From Paramacrobiotus metropolitanus (Eukaryota > Tardigrada > Eutardigrada > Parachela > Macrobiotidae): 64,000 bases of DNA. The stretch spans positions 186,001-250,000 of the forward strand of contig NW_026570330.1 of assembly GCF_019649055.1 (NCBI RefSeq), in the 5' to 3' direction. A model generated the notes under the pieces. That model saw nothing but the letters and a program-made list of their open reading frames with translations, had not been told where the DNA came from and did no database searches. How positions within the stretch are numbered: position 1 is the first letter of the stretch; each line of letters starts with the position of its first letter. This document shows, one piece after another, positions 22,640 through 33,958 of the stretch. A program made the translations under genes and the position numbers.

Positions 22640-24520
22640 AATTCTGCAGACGTAGCAGTGCTCGTGCTTTAATGTTGTCCACGCTTTTCATGCGCACGGT
22701 GATAACTAATATACAATTGTCGTATTATTACCAACAGGCACACAGTTGTCGTAGCAACATGTTACGGAATGATCGAGCTGGAAACTGTTGCACACACCAT
22801 AGCTTCGGAAACACATTTAGGTGGTACTTAATAAATACAGATGTTCTACATTTAAAAAAAAACCCAATATAGGGAATTTTAATGCTTGCTATTGCTGCCA
22901 GTGTTCAGCGCTATAAGCCCAGATATCAGCATGAAAAACTGTGACCTTTTCGGTGCAAAAATGCTGAACGCTAACTTGCAAGCCATACTTTTCTCATTCT
23001 ACTGCACGTTCAACTGTATTGGCGTACATGTTAGCTTGACGAAGATGTGGCTGAATCCCATGTCTCTATGGAAGCGGGGTACCAGGTTATTGTGGTTTCT
23101 TGGTATTCGAAAACGGACTTATAGAGAATCTTTAAACGTGAGAACATACTAATTCGAATTTGCTGCACAGCTTTCGGTAATAAACCTATCATTTTTAAAT
23201 CAGTGCTATACGCTCCTTATACTGTGCAGTGCAGAAGCATATACGAACTGTAAGTTGCTTTATTATGACATTAATTTATTATTAGCATTTATTATTATTA
23301 GCATTTATTATTATTAATTCATTATTATTATTATGACATTTATTATTAGCAATGACATTAATTTCCATTTTCGCACGGGCGCTTGTTTTCAACGTTTGTT
23401 GAACTACGGTATGTGCCTTCTCTGAAAGGAGCATTTTTGTAAGGTTCTTTCCTAATAAAACGGTAATGTCTGTCTTTTATAAGCGGCTTATTCTCAGCCC
23501 ACCGATTAACGAATTTTAACCATGCTACGGCGTCCACCCGATATCCAGCTTGACACCTACATGACGGTGCAACCTAGTTCAGTTGACGCTTGGTTTGACC
23601 GTAGTGACGGTATGGAATCGCTACAATTCCGTCTTGGTTCACTGTGGTGAACTCGCTCGTATATCAAACCTTGCATATCGATGAGTAATTTCAAATCTAT
23701 CAGATTAACATAAGGATGTCTGCACGAGTTCCAAATTAAAGCTCTGCATGTTGAGAAATATCCACCGGTTGAGGTAAATACAATTGTGACAAATTTCGTT
23801 ACATAGGTACATGTAGATGTAAAGGGTAAGCTGTATGGCAGGCACCTAACCCCATGTTATACCTGACGTGGAAAGTGGTAGTTTTGCCGTCCGTTACGAA
23901 AATATTTTCGTGTAAGATTTTGTAAAATTTTCTCGTTATTCTAACAAAAAATCAACTCTGAAATTTTTAGGTTTTGTAAAAAAACTAGAAGGCAGAGATT
24001 TTACGTTTTCGCAACGAAAACGAAAAGTCTATATTTCTCAGGAGTGCACACGCTAAATTCGTATGCGTTACGAAAATGTTTTTGTTCGACAACATTAGAA
24101 ACTGAAACTAGCAAGCCATCGCAGATTACTGTTATCGGAGGCTTAGAAGGGAGAAACCGGCTTCTGCTAGGGCTTTAGCTGACACCATTCCCTGTGGTAT
24201 TTTGTAAAATAACGTTATTTTGGTGTTGTTATTATTCTTGTGCAGCAGGACGCGGCCAATCTCTTCTGGGAATATCGTTTCCGAAAGGTTCTCCAATTCC
24301 CTTTGCAGCTCATCTGGGGAAATGCTCAGCAAGGCATTCCAATGTATATATTATATGCTCAGTATATTCTGGGTCACGAAGAGCAACGGCGTTTTAGGTA
24401 ACGCCACATGCAGTGACTGTTGGTTTGAACTTTGAAGTGTTAACAGACTACAAAAAACAGTCAATTTGCGAACATAACTAAATGCAAAATCAGTTGCGAC
24501 CTTTTGTCCAGTGATGCGTT
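22640..24520. repeat. Segmental duplication, copy B (partner 14420-16450)
   Basis: Collinear with 14420-16450. Near its end (24332-24132, minus) it retains a 67-codon open stretch, SISPDELQRELENLSETIFP and onward, which is broken in copy A. The ancestral segment therefore probably held an exon of a minus-strand gene. The product is not recognised. Confidence 0.65.
23258..23360. repeat. ATT/TTA microsatellite
   Basis: Runs of TTATTATTA interrupted by AGCATT and GACATT form an imperfect trinucleotide repeat of about 100 bp. It is absent from the matching part of duplication copy A. Confidence 0.75.
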
Positions 24521-24587
24521 TAGTTAAACACAGTAAATGTGCGTAGCAAAAATGTAACAGAACCGTGAAATTTGCAGCATCTTGATG

Positions 24588-24955
24588 TCATCCGCCGCTG
24601 AACAGATACTTGAACAATAATTGCAGCTTCTCTCGGTTTATTTCCAATGTGCTGCGCTTAGTGAAGAATACCAGCATCGCATGGCTAAACCCACCAGTTG
24701 AATCGATGTCGCCTCCGAAGAACATTAGCACGTTCCCGCCTTTACATCCCAAGGTAACTGGCGCAACACAGGAATCAGCAGTGTGGGTAGTGGTTTCCTG
24801 GTTATTGCGCACCCAGACAGGCCTCGGTGGTTGCATTAAAGCCGCTGCGACTGCTTCCGTTACCCAGTTTCCCTGGGGTCTGTCCTTAATCCAAGACGGT
24901 AATAGTTGGCGGTGTGCTAAAGCCATAGCACACTGCCTTGTTTCCTGAAAAAAAA
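24588..24955 (-). CDS. Terminal exon of an unrecognised gene
   Basis: A minus-strand open frame follows a strong acceptor (TTTTTTTTCAG). It encodes about 118 residues, starting ETRQCAMALAHRQLLPSW, with GCKGGNVLMFFGGDIDSTGG in the middle, and stops at 24588. An upstream exon is suggested near 25090-25010. That stretch has a frame containing KVRCEQCARSVYY and a perfect GTAAGT donor, but its phase does not match cleanly. No family is recognised; the CEQC...QC spacing could bind zinc. It is probably a real exon, because long open frames are rare in this AT-rich stretch. Confidence 0.4.
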
Positions 24956-25639
24956 GACATCGGAAATGATTACATGAATTGACATAACTATCCATTCATA
25001 CTTACTCGTAGTACACACTTCTTGCGCACTGCTCGCAGCGAACTTTTCCTTCAGAACCATCGGTTTTCTTATAATTTCGCAAAGCAGAAGTTAAAATTTA
25101 AAATACATATTCTTTATCATATTTAAATTCTAAGAACCCTATTTCAACCTATCTGATGTTTTTATTCAAATTTTAGTTGTGAATTTCCATTTATTTTTCG
25201 ATCAAATTAGTCATTTTGAATTTAATTTTGAAAGTATTTTTCATCCATAAATTTTTTTTGCCTTCCAGTGTCTTAGCATATTCTAGGTAACAAACTGAAA
25301 CGATGTTTTAAGTAGCGCTTCATGAAGATGTTCCTGTTTTTAAGAGTGAACAGACCGCGAAAAGAATAACCAGTTTGCGAACATAAATAATTAAATATAA
25401 AATCATTCTGGACATTTCTTCAAGTGAAACACGTAGTAAACTTGGCTGCTATGATAAATCGTCCGAGAAACGTTCCGTGATTTTTTTGCGGTTATAGCTC
25501 TGTTTAGGTGTACTGGTAAGGCTTTGCGAAAAATGTATGTTATGTCTACACTAGTTAACAGCAAAAACGAGCGTCGTTCTTGTTGGCTTTTACTTAATTT
25601 TGTGAAGCGATCTAGCAAAGTACTATTCGATCCAATTGC

Positions 25640-25820
25640 CCGGTCCCGTTTTCGACCGCGTTGTAGAAGATTAGTATATTCTTCTAAACGACGGTCGGTA
25701 ATCGGGAAAGGTGCTACTATGTACGATGCCGGGAGTAAGGAAGTTCGAGCAGTTCAGACGTTTTTGTGTATGCCTCTAACCTATGAACTGCTACACTACA
25801 GTGGCTTCGAAGTACCAACT
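25640..25820 (-). repeat. Recurrent terminal exon-like repeat, copy 2
   Basis: Shares GTCCCGTTTTCGACCGCG, TTGTAGAAGATTA and GGTAATCGGGAAAGGTGC with 17890-17990. The peptide frame differs slightly, and flanking DNA (CGATCTAGC, TTTTACTTAATT) is also shared, so a larger unit was duplicated. Confidence 0.5.
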
Positions 25821-25829
25821 GCAAAGTAT

Positions 25830-27840
25830 TTGTATTTGTATCACAGTACATAATTGTCGTGTCCGATTTGCTGTCTGTTATAAGCCTCCATTATTATGAT
25901 TACATAAATATTTAAATTGGCGGTACAAAACACTCACAAGTTTTTTGTAAACGTTGATTTGAACTGATTACACAGCCGTGACGTTATTGTTAACGCGAAC
26001 TGTTCACGACAGTATAAGCCAGTGACGCCTTCGCTGAAGATGTGTCAGAGTTGCGTGCTTTATAGCTGCCCTTCACATGCGATCGTACAACGATAAAACC
26101 AACAGTTGTCTTGGTAACGGTAACACATCACTGTATGAGGCAAAATCTACTAGCATAGTTTCGGAAGCATAATTTTTGACCAGACGTATACAAAGAAAGA
26201 CGTGAGCATTTTACAGCGAAAACTGGAATGTACAAAGTTAACTGTTAGTAGATACGCACACGCATAACACGCACGCACGTTATATTAACACGCATTTTAG
26301 ATAGGTTAAAGGTATTAATTTTTTCCCGTAATCCAATGCCGGCCCGAAATGTACTTTTTGCTGTGTTGGTGCACGTGAATCGGACATAGCTGAAAATGGA
26401 ATTTTTCCGGAGACGTGGAGGACCGGATACCCTGATATCATGATCTCCGATTTGCAGTATTACCGAGTTTTACAGTAAATTCTTGCAAATGCTGCCCGCT
26501 TGTCGCACCTGCTCGATTTTGCGCGGAAAGGTAAGAACCATACTACACCTCGAGAATAGCGCACTGCTTTCTATCACGCTAAAAATATACTCTAGCCCAC
26601 GTAGCAACGTTCATGTACCTGCTCAGTACGTCAGTATATACAGGTATGTGTACAAACTATGTGTAATTATACTTACGCTCACCACAAACCACGGCCTATG
26701 GTGGTCTATACACGCCCCACATTTTCCGGCGTAGAAGTACTAGTATACATAAAATAACGTCATATTTTTGCAGAACATTTTGTCCGTTTTTAGTTGGAAG
26801 TTGGGACTTACAGATATGGGCATACAATTTAACGCAATGGTGCACGCTTATTATGGTGGCGGGTGGTTTGTTTTCCAGCCAGCAGCCAACAAAATTCCGC
26901 TGGTGCCTGCACGAAAAAATGGCCGTTTACTGCGTAACCGTATAATGTATCTCCAAAAGTGCCTTTAGCGCTGGTTCCTCCTTTAGAAACGTAATTTATT
27001 AGCTCCTAATACTGAAGTAAAAAGCTGATATGTGGAACGCTCATGTTTATCTTAATAGCACACATTCTTTGGAAAAATTAAAATATTTTCTTTTTTCCAT
27101 TGCGAATATTACAGAACAAAATACTGCAGAAATCCTTCATGCTTTTTCGATTGGTTTCCAGTTATATGCAATCTGCGGTGCCGGGGCTTGTCGTACTAAC
27201 CGGAATTGGAAACGCAGCGTCGAATGACTTATTATTTTGTCTTTGGGCGTAACTGTAGTGATAGTACTTTACGGACTTGCATTCCCGTAATTTCTTAGTT
27301 GCCTACAAACTGTAATGTATATTGAAAATATTGCGGGAAAGCATTTCTACCAAACCGACGCTAGCAGGGGCACAAAATCCAAAACATAGTCACGCATTAT
27401 GCCAACAAATTATTAATTCTTTGATCGTGTCTTTAGTCGTCCATCGAGCAGTACATCCACTCCCTCCCATGCGTGCTCTAATATTTGCCATCAGGTCGAC
27501 TCGGGCGACCTCGTTCACCTCACTCCATAAAGCGCTTGAGATGGTTTTCGTACGGTTGCCGCGGTTACCTCGTCAGCATGGAATTCTTTGCCGTGCGCAT
27601 CAGACAAAGCGAGGACATGCTACCAGGTCTCCCGTCTTCTCGTGCGGTTCACCGCGGATCCGGTATGGGGAAAAGAAAGTGCGTCTCGGTATTTATTGCA
27701 AAAAGACCCACAACACACTGAGCTCTGTCAGCTGACTAAACGCTGATAGCAACATCGTTGCTACCCTACGCCACATCGCCAAGTTTTCGCTTCTTTCGCT
27801 TGACTCGTTTGCGTTTGACAGCGGCGTTCGCTTCCGGTCG
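25830..27840. other. Intergenic region, no supported gene
   Basis: AT-rich, with scattered unrecognised frames of up to 137 codons at 27322-27735. That one overlaps a second frame in the same GC-rich patch and has no visible domain or splice support. Confidence 0.3.
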
Positions 27841-27847
27841 TGGACAT

Positions 27848-28065
27848 CCGTCTGTAAGTATTGTTAACGTACCGTATAATAACGTACCACATTGATGTTA
27901 ACTGTATCTCGTCAGGATTTAATGGATTGGAAGTAGATGGAGCAGGCTTGGGCGGCATACGGCCAAAACAGTTTCACGCCAATGTCAAGTATTGTAAACG
28001 TACCGTATACAGATAATGCTATATACATTAATATTATTTTATTGATGTTAACTGTATCTCGTCAG
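27848..28065. repeat. Two direct copies of a 70-bp AT-rich segment
   Basis: AAGTATTGTTAACGTACCGT...TTGATGTTAACTGTATCTCG at 27848-27915 is repeated with changes at 27991-28065. They flank the 5'-proximal side of the reversed gag relic and might be degraded terminal sequences. Confidence 0.45.
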
Positions 28066-28109
28066 CGAACGTACTAACTGCTCACACAATTGTACGCGAC
28101 AACAGCGTA

Positions 28110-28690
28110 CATTAAGTAAGTAGTATTTAAGCAATCAGGAATATAAAAGATCATAAATATTGATATGAGGGTACACGCGACCGGCAAGGTCGCACATATA
28201 CCACACCCGCGTTCTCGGGAGCGATGTTGATGTTGATGCCCATGAGTGCCATGACGTCGAACTTCTCCTCGACGAGCATGGTCCGGCTGCATCTCGCTGT
28301 TGCTCCCTCTCCTTCGGTTCTGAACAGCACACTTGGCAATGTGGCCTCTCTTGCCACAGTTACCGCATCGTACGTCCTTGCCCCAGCAGTCAGCCTTCCT
28401 GTGATCCAGGTCACCACAGCCGGGAACTCCCGGTCAACTGACCACTGCCTCGTGCATCCGGGCTATCTCCACTATTTCTGCCCCAGTGCTCCTTCTGGCT
28501 TCACCGTCGCTTCTTCACTCAAATCCGCTCGATTGACCTTGGGTTCGACCTTGGCCACGCCCTTGCTCAGCACTGCGCACGAGTGCCACGTCAGGCGTTT
28601 CCATGTTCGGCAGTCCACGCTTGCTGGCCGTAGCCGCCTCGTACTGCTGTGCCATCTCAAGGGCTTTCTTCAAAGATAGTAAGACGTCAG
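28110..28690 (-). pseudogene. Gag relic with two zinc knuckles, related to the 36-38 kb element
   Basis: Minus-strand frames read LKKALEMAQQYEAATASKRG, then GDLDHRKADCWGKDVRCGNC, then GKRGHIAKC, then VEEKFDVMALM. The gag at 36348-37819 has the same blocks in order (LEKALEFAEQYE, GDQDHMRANCWAKDVKC, GKRGHIAKVC, VEDEFDVM). The knuckles follow C-x2-C-x4-H-x4-C. An in-frame stop and shifts between frames show decay. No LTR was recognised around it. Confidence 0.75.
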
Positions 28691-29035
28691 CTGACTGCTT
28701 CGCTACGGCTTTTCAAAACCCGCCCTGCTTTTTGATGACTTTGAAAGTACGAATTCTCTGAATTCGTATGTATTCTCTGAATATCACCTTTCACTGTTTT
28801 TTCACAATCAACGCAGCGAAGTACGTGATAGTGACAGCCTTCACTATTGCGGAAAACAATTTTCGATACGATTCGCAGGGTTACTGCCAAGGGCCCAAGA
28901 ATATTGTTAATGTTACTATCATTTTGTTAGTACGAAAGATGACCCCTAGCAAAACTTCTTTACGCATAGATATGCTGCTGAGGCAACTGAAAAACTGCGG
29001 AAATGCAAACCCGTTAAGAACTGACAAACAGATTA

Positions 29036-29530
29036 ATTTTCCAGAGCCCGCATCTCTTTCATTATGAACACAGCTGCCTTTTTGCATTGCGTCAGTAAGG
29101 ACAATACGGATGCTCTGGTGCTCTCTGGAATAATGATCTCAGTTTTCGATAGTTTCAACTGTACACGTTCCAGAATTGTGTTCAAAGCCAAGAACTGTCC
29201 AGTCCCCGTTTTGGCGTTGACAATTATATAGATGTTAGGGCGCGAACACGACATGTCAGCGTTAGGACGAACCGAGACAATCGCTCCGGATCCAACGGTT
29301 CCGGCCACGGCCGCCAGCGGTATTGGGATCGGCAACTCCGAAGTCATCCCACACGACTTTACGAACTCGTGCAAATCTTTCGTCAGTGCAGCCGGAAACA
29401 CGTTTCAAAGTTTAAAGATGGTCCATTCTCCATTTTTCAGCTCGAATAACAACCCATACCGGCTTTTGTGTACGTCACGGCGGCTTTGTCACCAAACTGC
29501 ACGGATTCGACATGTAGAACATCAACAGTA
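29036..29530 (-). pseudogene. Gene fragment paralogous to 17190-17690, copy B
   Basis: Contains YDFTVDVLHVESVQFGDKA, a stop, and then, in another frame, a 122-codon open stretch with TKDLHEFVKSCGMTSELPIP, GTVGSGAIVSVRPNADMSC, ALNTILERVQLKLS and IIIPESTRASVLSLL. The long stretch is better preserved than in copy A. The frame switch is shared in both copies, so it may be a real intron boundary rather than a mutation. Product not recognised. Confidence 0.45.
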
Positions 29531-29719
29531 AAATCATACAGTAGACGCTGACGACTTTGTTATTACAGATTTTAATCTCTCCTTCTGCCAGTTTCAGCTT
29601 TCAGATATCTACAATTATTATAGTCTCTGCGATGCAATTAAACCGATACAAGTATCGTTCTTGTTAGCTTCTTATTTTAATTTTGCAAATGATCTGATTC
29701 TAGCATCAAAAGTTATTTC

Positions 29720-29850
29720 AGTGTACCCAGTCCCGTTTTGACCGCGTTGTAGAAGATTAATGCAATCTTCTAGACGACGGTCGGTAATCGGGAAAGGTGT
29801 TTGAACGACGATGCCGAAAGTAAAAAAGTTCCAGAAGTTTAAACGCGTAC
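29720..29850 (-). repeat. Recurrent terminal exon-like repeat, copy 3
   Basis: Matches 17890-17990 (CCCAGTCCCGTTTT, GCGTTGTAGAAGATTAA, GGTCGGTAATCGGGAAAGG). One base is missing in the GTTTTGACC word relative to GTTTTCGACC, so the shared peptide frame is broken here. Confidence 0.5.
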
Positions 29851-31826
29851 CGTCTTCATAACATACAACTCGTACAGTCTTTTAACTGCTGTATTAGACG
29901 GGAATGACTGGTCTGTTTTAACCATCTTCGGGTACTAAATCTATTGTATACAAGTTACAACAACTGTATACAACATAATAAAGAAGTGGAAATTACCTGT
30001 TTGTGTTTTGTAACACTCTATTGCATTGATAACATAATAGTGAGCCAGTAACGACAGTCGTCAGTACGAAGTACAGATTGCCCAGTGTTCGTGTTTCAAA
30101 ACTTCAATTTACTGCCTATGCACTCACGTGCATTATGCACTCATATACGGTAATAACACCAACCGTTTTTAGGTGAAATTAACTCGCACAAGTTCGGAAA
30201 TATAATTTTAATCTGAAGTATCCTACTACAGGATAATTTTGAATAATCCTACACGGTCGACTGCCAAAATTCTTACAGATAATGGCACACACGTGAGATT
30301 GGGAGCTAGCTTTATGTCGATGTAAGAAATGACTTGCGGGAAATATGCTTTCCGTAAACCAGTCGATTATGCTTACCACTACAGTGGCGTACATGAATAT
30401 AAAACAAAGTTGCTGTATGAAAGAGCAAAACACTACTCGAACAGAACTAGAAGGCTACTAATAGCCTGCTTTCCATTATAATATCAAATTTCAAAACCGG
30501 ATCAGGTCAAGAACACTGAAAACGATACGCTAAATACGGTACCATTCTTTGTCAAGTACGCTTTTTACGAATGGGGTGAACATTTGATTAAAGAAGCCAA
30601 AACTGGCTACGGATACTCTGCCTGTGTGTGAAAGAAACTGACAGTTGTCTCCGAAGATCCGGGGTCACGCGTGCGTGCTGACAAAGCGACTGCCATCAAG
30701 CACTCTATGCTATCATCCTTCGCTCACCCACTAAAGCATTTCACTACAATCTACATTCAGTACATTGCAATGGTTACCTAATAATTTTTGTTCTAACAGT
30801 AGATACAGTTAACGACGATTTCACTGTTATTAGTAATTACAAACACACCAACATTGGTAACTCTTCATACTGGTAATTTGGATTTGGTTTTTCTTATGGG
30901 AATGGACAAGCACCAAGCTCAAAGTTGTGTCAGCCGCCGAGAATGGGGCTTCATGAATTATGTACTCATAAAACGCGAAACTGGTTGGTGACTGGGAATG
31001 ATTAAAGATCTCCGGGAAGAGGAGTTCTTTATCGACTTCATGTCGTCTACAGTGGCCGCGTGCTGGATCCATTCGCGCCATATCTGGCTCTATCATCCCC
31101 TCCTGCACCGCTCCCACACGGCACACCCTAATACTGACCCAGTTCAGGTTGCTGTGAAGCAGGACGGCCAAGGACCCTATGTATTTCGCCCCGGTACGCT
31201 GCATCCACCGCGTAAAATTGGCAAACCTGAATTCCACCACGTTGTGCTGGATAACCCAAACCAGTCTGGATTGACCCGATGCAGCATCGTTCGTTCGTTT
31301 CAGGTTCTTGACCGCCTGCCACGACCGGATGAGGCATCCGTTTATGGCATGTGCTCGTCACCACGCTTTGTCTGGGTCAAACGTGTCGTACCCTTTGACA
31401 AAGCCTGCTTAATTCAGGCCAATTTAAGCCGGCTTAAGAATTGCGTTTGGTACTACCAACCGTGCACGGCGTATTCTGATCGCAATCCTAACGACGTTAT
31501 GTCCATGGCTAACGCGCGAGGGATGCACATTAGTGTCAACAGCGACGCGGTGACGTTGATTTTTTTGGAACAGCACAGCGATAATCCCGGGGAAACGATC
31601 GTGTGTCGAGAGGAAGACTTGTATCACCACTGTAAATGGCACTACATGAAATGCGCCAAAGCAGAGGACGCTGGTCGAATATCGGTCGGCGCCCATGCCC
31701 ATTCCAACGCAGTGGATCTTGATACTGGTATGAACGTGCATTACGGCAGCACAACAATGAGTGTTGCACGAGGACCTAATCTATAATCTCCTGTTGTCAG
31801 GATGCAATCTCATAATGTTAAGGAAA

Positions 31827-32546
31827 ATGACCCGGTACATCGTGCCATAAGTGGTATACTGTATACATACACTAAAACTTTCGCTTTCGCGCACTTCGAA
31901 CTACGTACTTTTTTGTACTTAATACTTTACGTTATTCTTAAGCTAAATGATTATACATCGTTCTGAAAACCGTTTGCGCGCGTGACATCCGGTTGCCGAG
32001 GTATGATGAATTAAAATCGGCGAAAAGTTAAAACGCATTGTTGTGTACCAAAAGTCTGGTAATTACCCGATCATCTTGCTGCAAAATTACTTTGCTGCAA
32101 AAGACACATGGCCATAAATTCGAAAGCGAACCAATATCAGATTCATAGCATTTTTTTCCGATTTTAAAACGAATTTCAAACATTTTAAAATTCATTTTAA
32201 AAGAATTGGAAAATGCTATGAACCTGAAATTGGTTCACTTTGGACCCAATGGCCGTGTTTCTTTTACAGCAAAGTTTCAAGAAGGACTTGTCTCTCTCAC
32301 ACACACCTCACACCGTAGTGGCGTTAACGATCAGTAGCGTGACGTGCCAAAGCACCTTGAATGGCTCACGCCCACGCTTTTCAAATATCCCGTTTACAGC
32401 GGTCTACAGGTTTGAAAACGGGCTTGTATAATCACTAGCTTTAGAATGACGTAAAGTATTAAGTACGAAAAAGTAATAATTCGTAGTGCGCGAAAGCGAA
32501 AGTTGTAGTTTATGTATCCCATTTTTGACACCATGTACCGGGCCAT
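31827..32546. mobile_element. Non-autonomous element with ~115-bp terminal inverted repeats
   Basis: The left arm starts CCCGGTACAT (31831-31840) and the right arm ends ATGTACCGGG (32533-32542). The arms pair imperfectly for about 115 bp, including ACTTTCGCTTTCGCGCACT and its complement. A second nested palindrome is centred near 32180 (CAGATTCATAGCATTTTTTT against ATGCTATGAACCTG). No ORF is present. It fills the intron between exon 1 and the F-box exon of array copy 1. Related copies lie in the Hsp70 intron and at about 39960-40640. Confidence 0.7.
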
Positions 32547-33313
32547 ATCCCTTGATAGAAATGCGTGACTTTTATGTTATCGCAGAACTCATATACAGAC
32601 AACCTCCCGATTCCAGTCCTTGAGGAGGTTCTTCTAGGCTTGGATCTGCTTTCTCGATTTTATGCAGAAAGGTTGGTCCAACAGTTCAGTTGTATAGAGC
32701 GTATTACCGTGTTTCTTATGTCCGTGGCCCTCTTACAAAAAACCTCAAAAAATAACCTCGTCAAAAATAACCTACAAGACCGGTCTTTTGTACTTTTTGA
32801 ACGCCGTAATGCCCTTTCTGTATTTGTAGAGTGTGCGCTTTGTGGCAGTCGGTTCTTGCAAGTCCTTCCACAAACCGGCATCATCTCATTTATGCCCACA
32901 AGATTCAGTCCGAAGCGGAAGAAACTACCCTACGTGGTCATTGGCACGAGTACATCTTAACCGTGCTTCTGGAAGAATCCATCACGCACCACACCCGAAC
33001 CATTACCTACATCTGCTGTCACTGTCGTGGATGCCAAGAACTATTAATGCATACTACGCACTTGATGCGGATTAAGACCGTCAAGTTAGATAGGCTCCTC
33101 GTTAAAGGCGGTTACGAGGGGGTTACCATTCTGCACCATCGCAACGAGTCAGAGTTTGGCTTTGACTGGACCGGCACCTTTGTGCGAGAGTTCCTCCCAC
33201 TTTGCCACCAACTGATTCTCGTCGACTACACCATTGACGGGGTGCTAAGAACCCCCAACCGCATGCGCGAGGTTCTCTGTCGCACGCTCCATTCTAAATT
33301 GGGCACTGAGTGG

Positions 33314-33697
33314 CTGAGATCCCCACGGACAGCTGTTACAGAGTCAGCCCTCAGTCGGCTGTCCGTGGGGATCTCAGCGAGGAGGGCGGTTCCGCTTCTG
33401 CAGTAGGCAGTCTGGTTCCCGTCCGAGCCAACGCTGCTTGTCTGCTACCATGTTACAGAGTCAGCCCTCAGTCGGCTGTCCGTGGGGATCTCAGCGAGGA
33501 GGGCGGTTCCGTGAGGCATTCGCAAAAATGGCGATGGAGCGGAATCGAACCGCTGGCTACCGAGTGAGATCCACGTAGCACAGCCACTGTGCCATCGCCG
33601 CTGTTGGCGAAGATCAAGATATTTGTGCTTGAGCTTGAGTCAACCAGGTAGGCGGCGGTATGGGCGGCTGTCGTGGGCACAGAGTAGTCTACTCTAA
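33314..33697. mobile_element. Repeat insertion with inverted and direct repeats plus a tRNA-like unit
   Basis: CTGAGATCCCCACGGACAGC (33314-33333) is the exact inverse of 33358-33377. The unit from TGTTACAGAGTCAGCCCTCA to GAGGGCGGTTCCG is repeated directly (33334-33389 and 33452-33512). A tRNA-like sequence follows at 33530-33599. Array copy 3 has continuous coding sequence at the corresponding place, so this is an insertion with loss of some exon 3 DNA. A near-identical GGCTGTCCGTGGNGATCTC block occurs inside the 14-kb LTR element at 54942. Confidence 0.6.
33530..33599 (-). tRNA. tRNA-derived sequence (anticodon arm abnormal)
   Basis: The minus strand has a perfect acceptor helix (GGCGATG/CATCGCC), an A box (TGGCACAGTGG), a perfect T arm (AGCGG-TTCGATT-CCGCT) and the B box GGTTCGATTCC. 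The D arm is shortened. The anticodon arm (CTACG...GGTAG) has an over-long loop with GGATCT, so no normal anticodon can be assigned. Likely a tRNA-derived SINE head or pseudogene; RNA polymerase III transcription is plausible. Confidence 0.55.
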
Positions 33698-33958
33698 TAA
33701 ATGGTAGCGAGCCTGGCATATCCTGATGACTGGAAGTATATTCGGATCATCTTACAAATGCAAGTTTCAAAAGTAGCTACTAGTGTTTGTGTATTTGCAA
33801 TTTGCATTGATATCTTATGGCTGGCCTTGTACAGATATAACGGATTCTGGACTGATGGATCGGCGCGAAACTCGGATGATGTAGACTTACGAAATCTGGA
33901 TGTCTCCCGCCTGACCAAGATGGCCCTGCGAGTAATGGATGCGATTTTCAGACTGTAA

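Larger units (their letters stand above)
30902..33958 (+). pseudogene. F-box array gene, copy 1 (broken)
   Basis: It matches the intact copy 3 exon by exon. Exon 1 is 30902 to about 31780, the F-box exon ends at 32671 (LPIPVLEEVLLGLDLLSRF), exon 3 starts at 32830 (VCALWQSVLASPSTNRHHLI), and the last exon is 33835-33958 (YNGFWTDGSARN). Lesions: a TGA at 30989-30991 where copies 2 and 3 have Trp-Leu or Tyr-Leu context (W-W-L-G, W-Y-L-G), and a roughly 385-bp repeat insertion (33314-33697) that replaces part of exon 3. The final intron begins GCAAGT (33760) rather than GT. Its 75 bases are open in frame, so retention is possible. A protein starting at ATG 30998 would skip the stop but still meet the insertion. 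Confidence 0.75.

Noticed and set aside
27322-27735. 137-codon plus-strand frame
   Set aside because: Non-ATG start, basic composition and a competing overlapping frame; not supportable as a gene.
28224-28679. 151-codon plus-strand frame
   Set aside because: It is antisense to the gag relic, whose zinc knuckles and match to the 36-kb gag are clear.
29036-29530. Resemblance to the GroES/Hsp10 chaperonin (ILERVQ, IIIPEST, VGSG, VQFGDKA)
   Set aside because: The matching pieces are in the reverse order of a real Hsp10 and are very short; treated as coincidence.
33530-33599. A normal functional tRNA gene
   Set aside because: Acceptor and T arms are perfect, but the D arm is short and the anticodon loop far too long; the sister copy has an unpaired acceptor.
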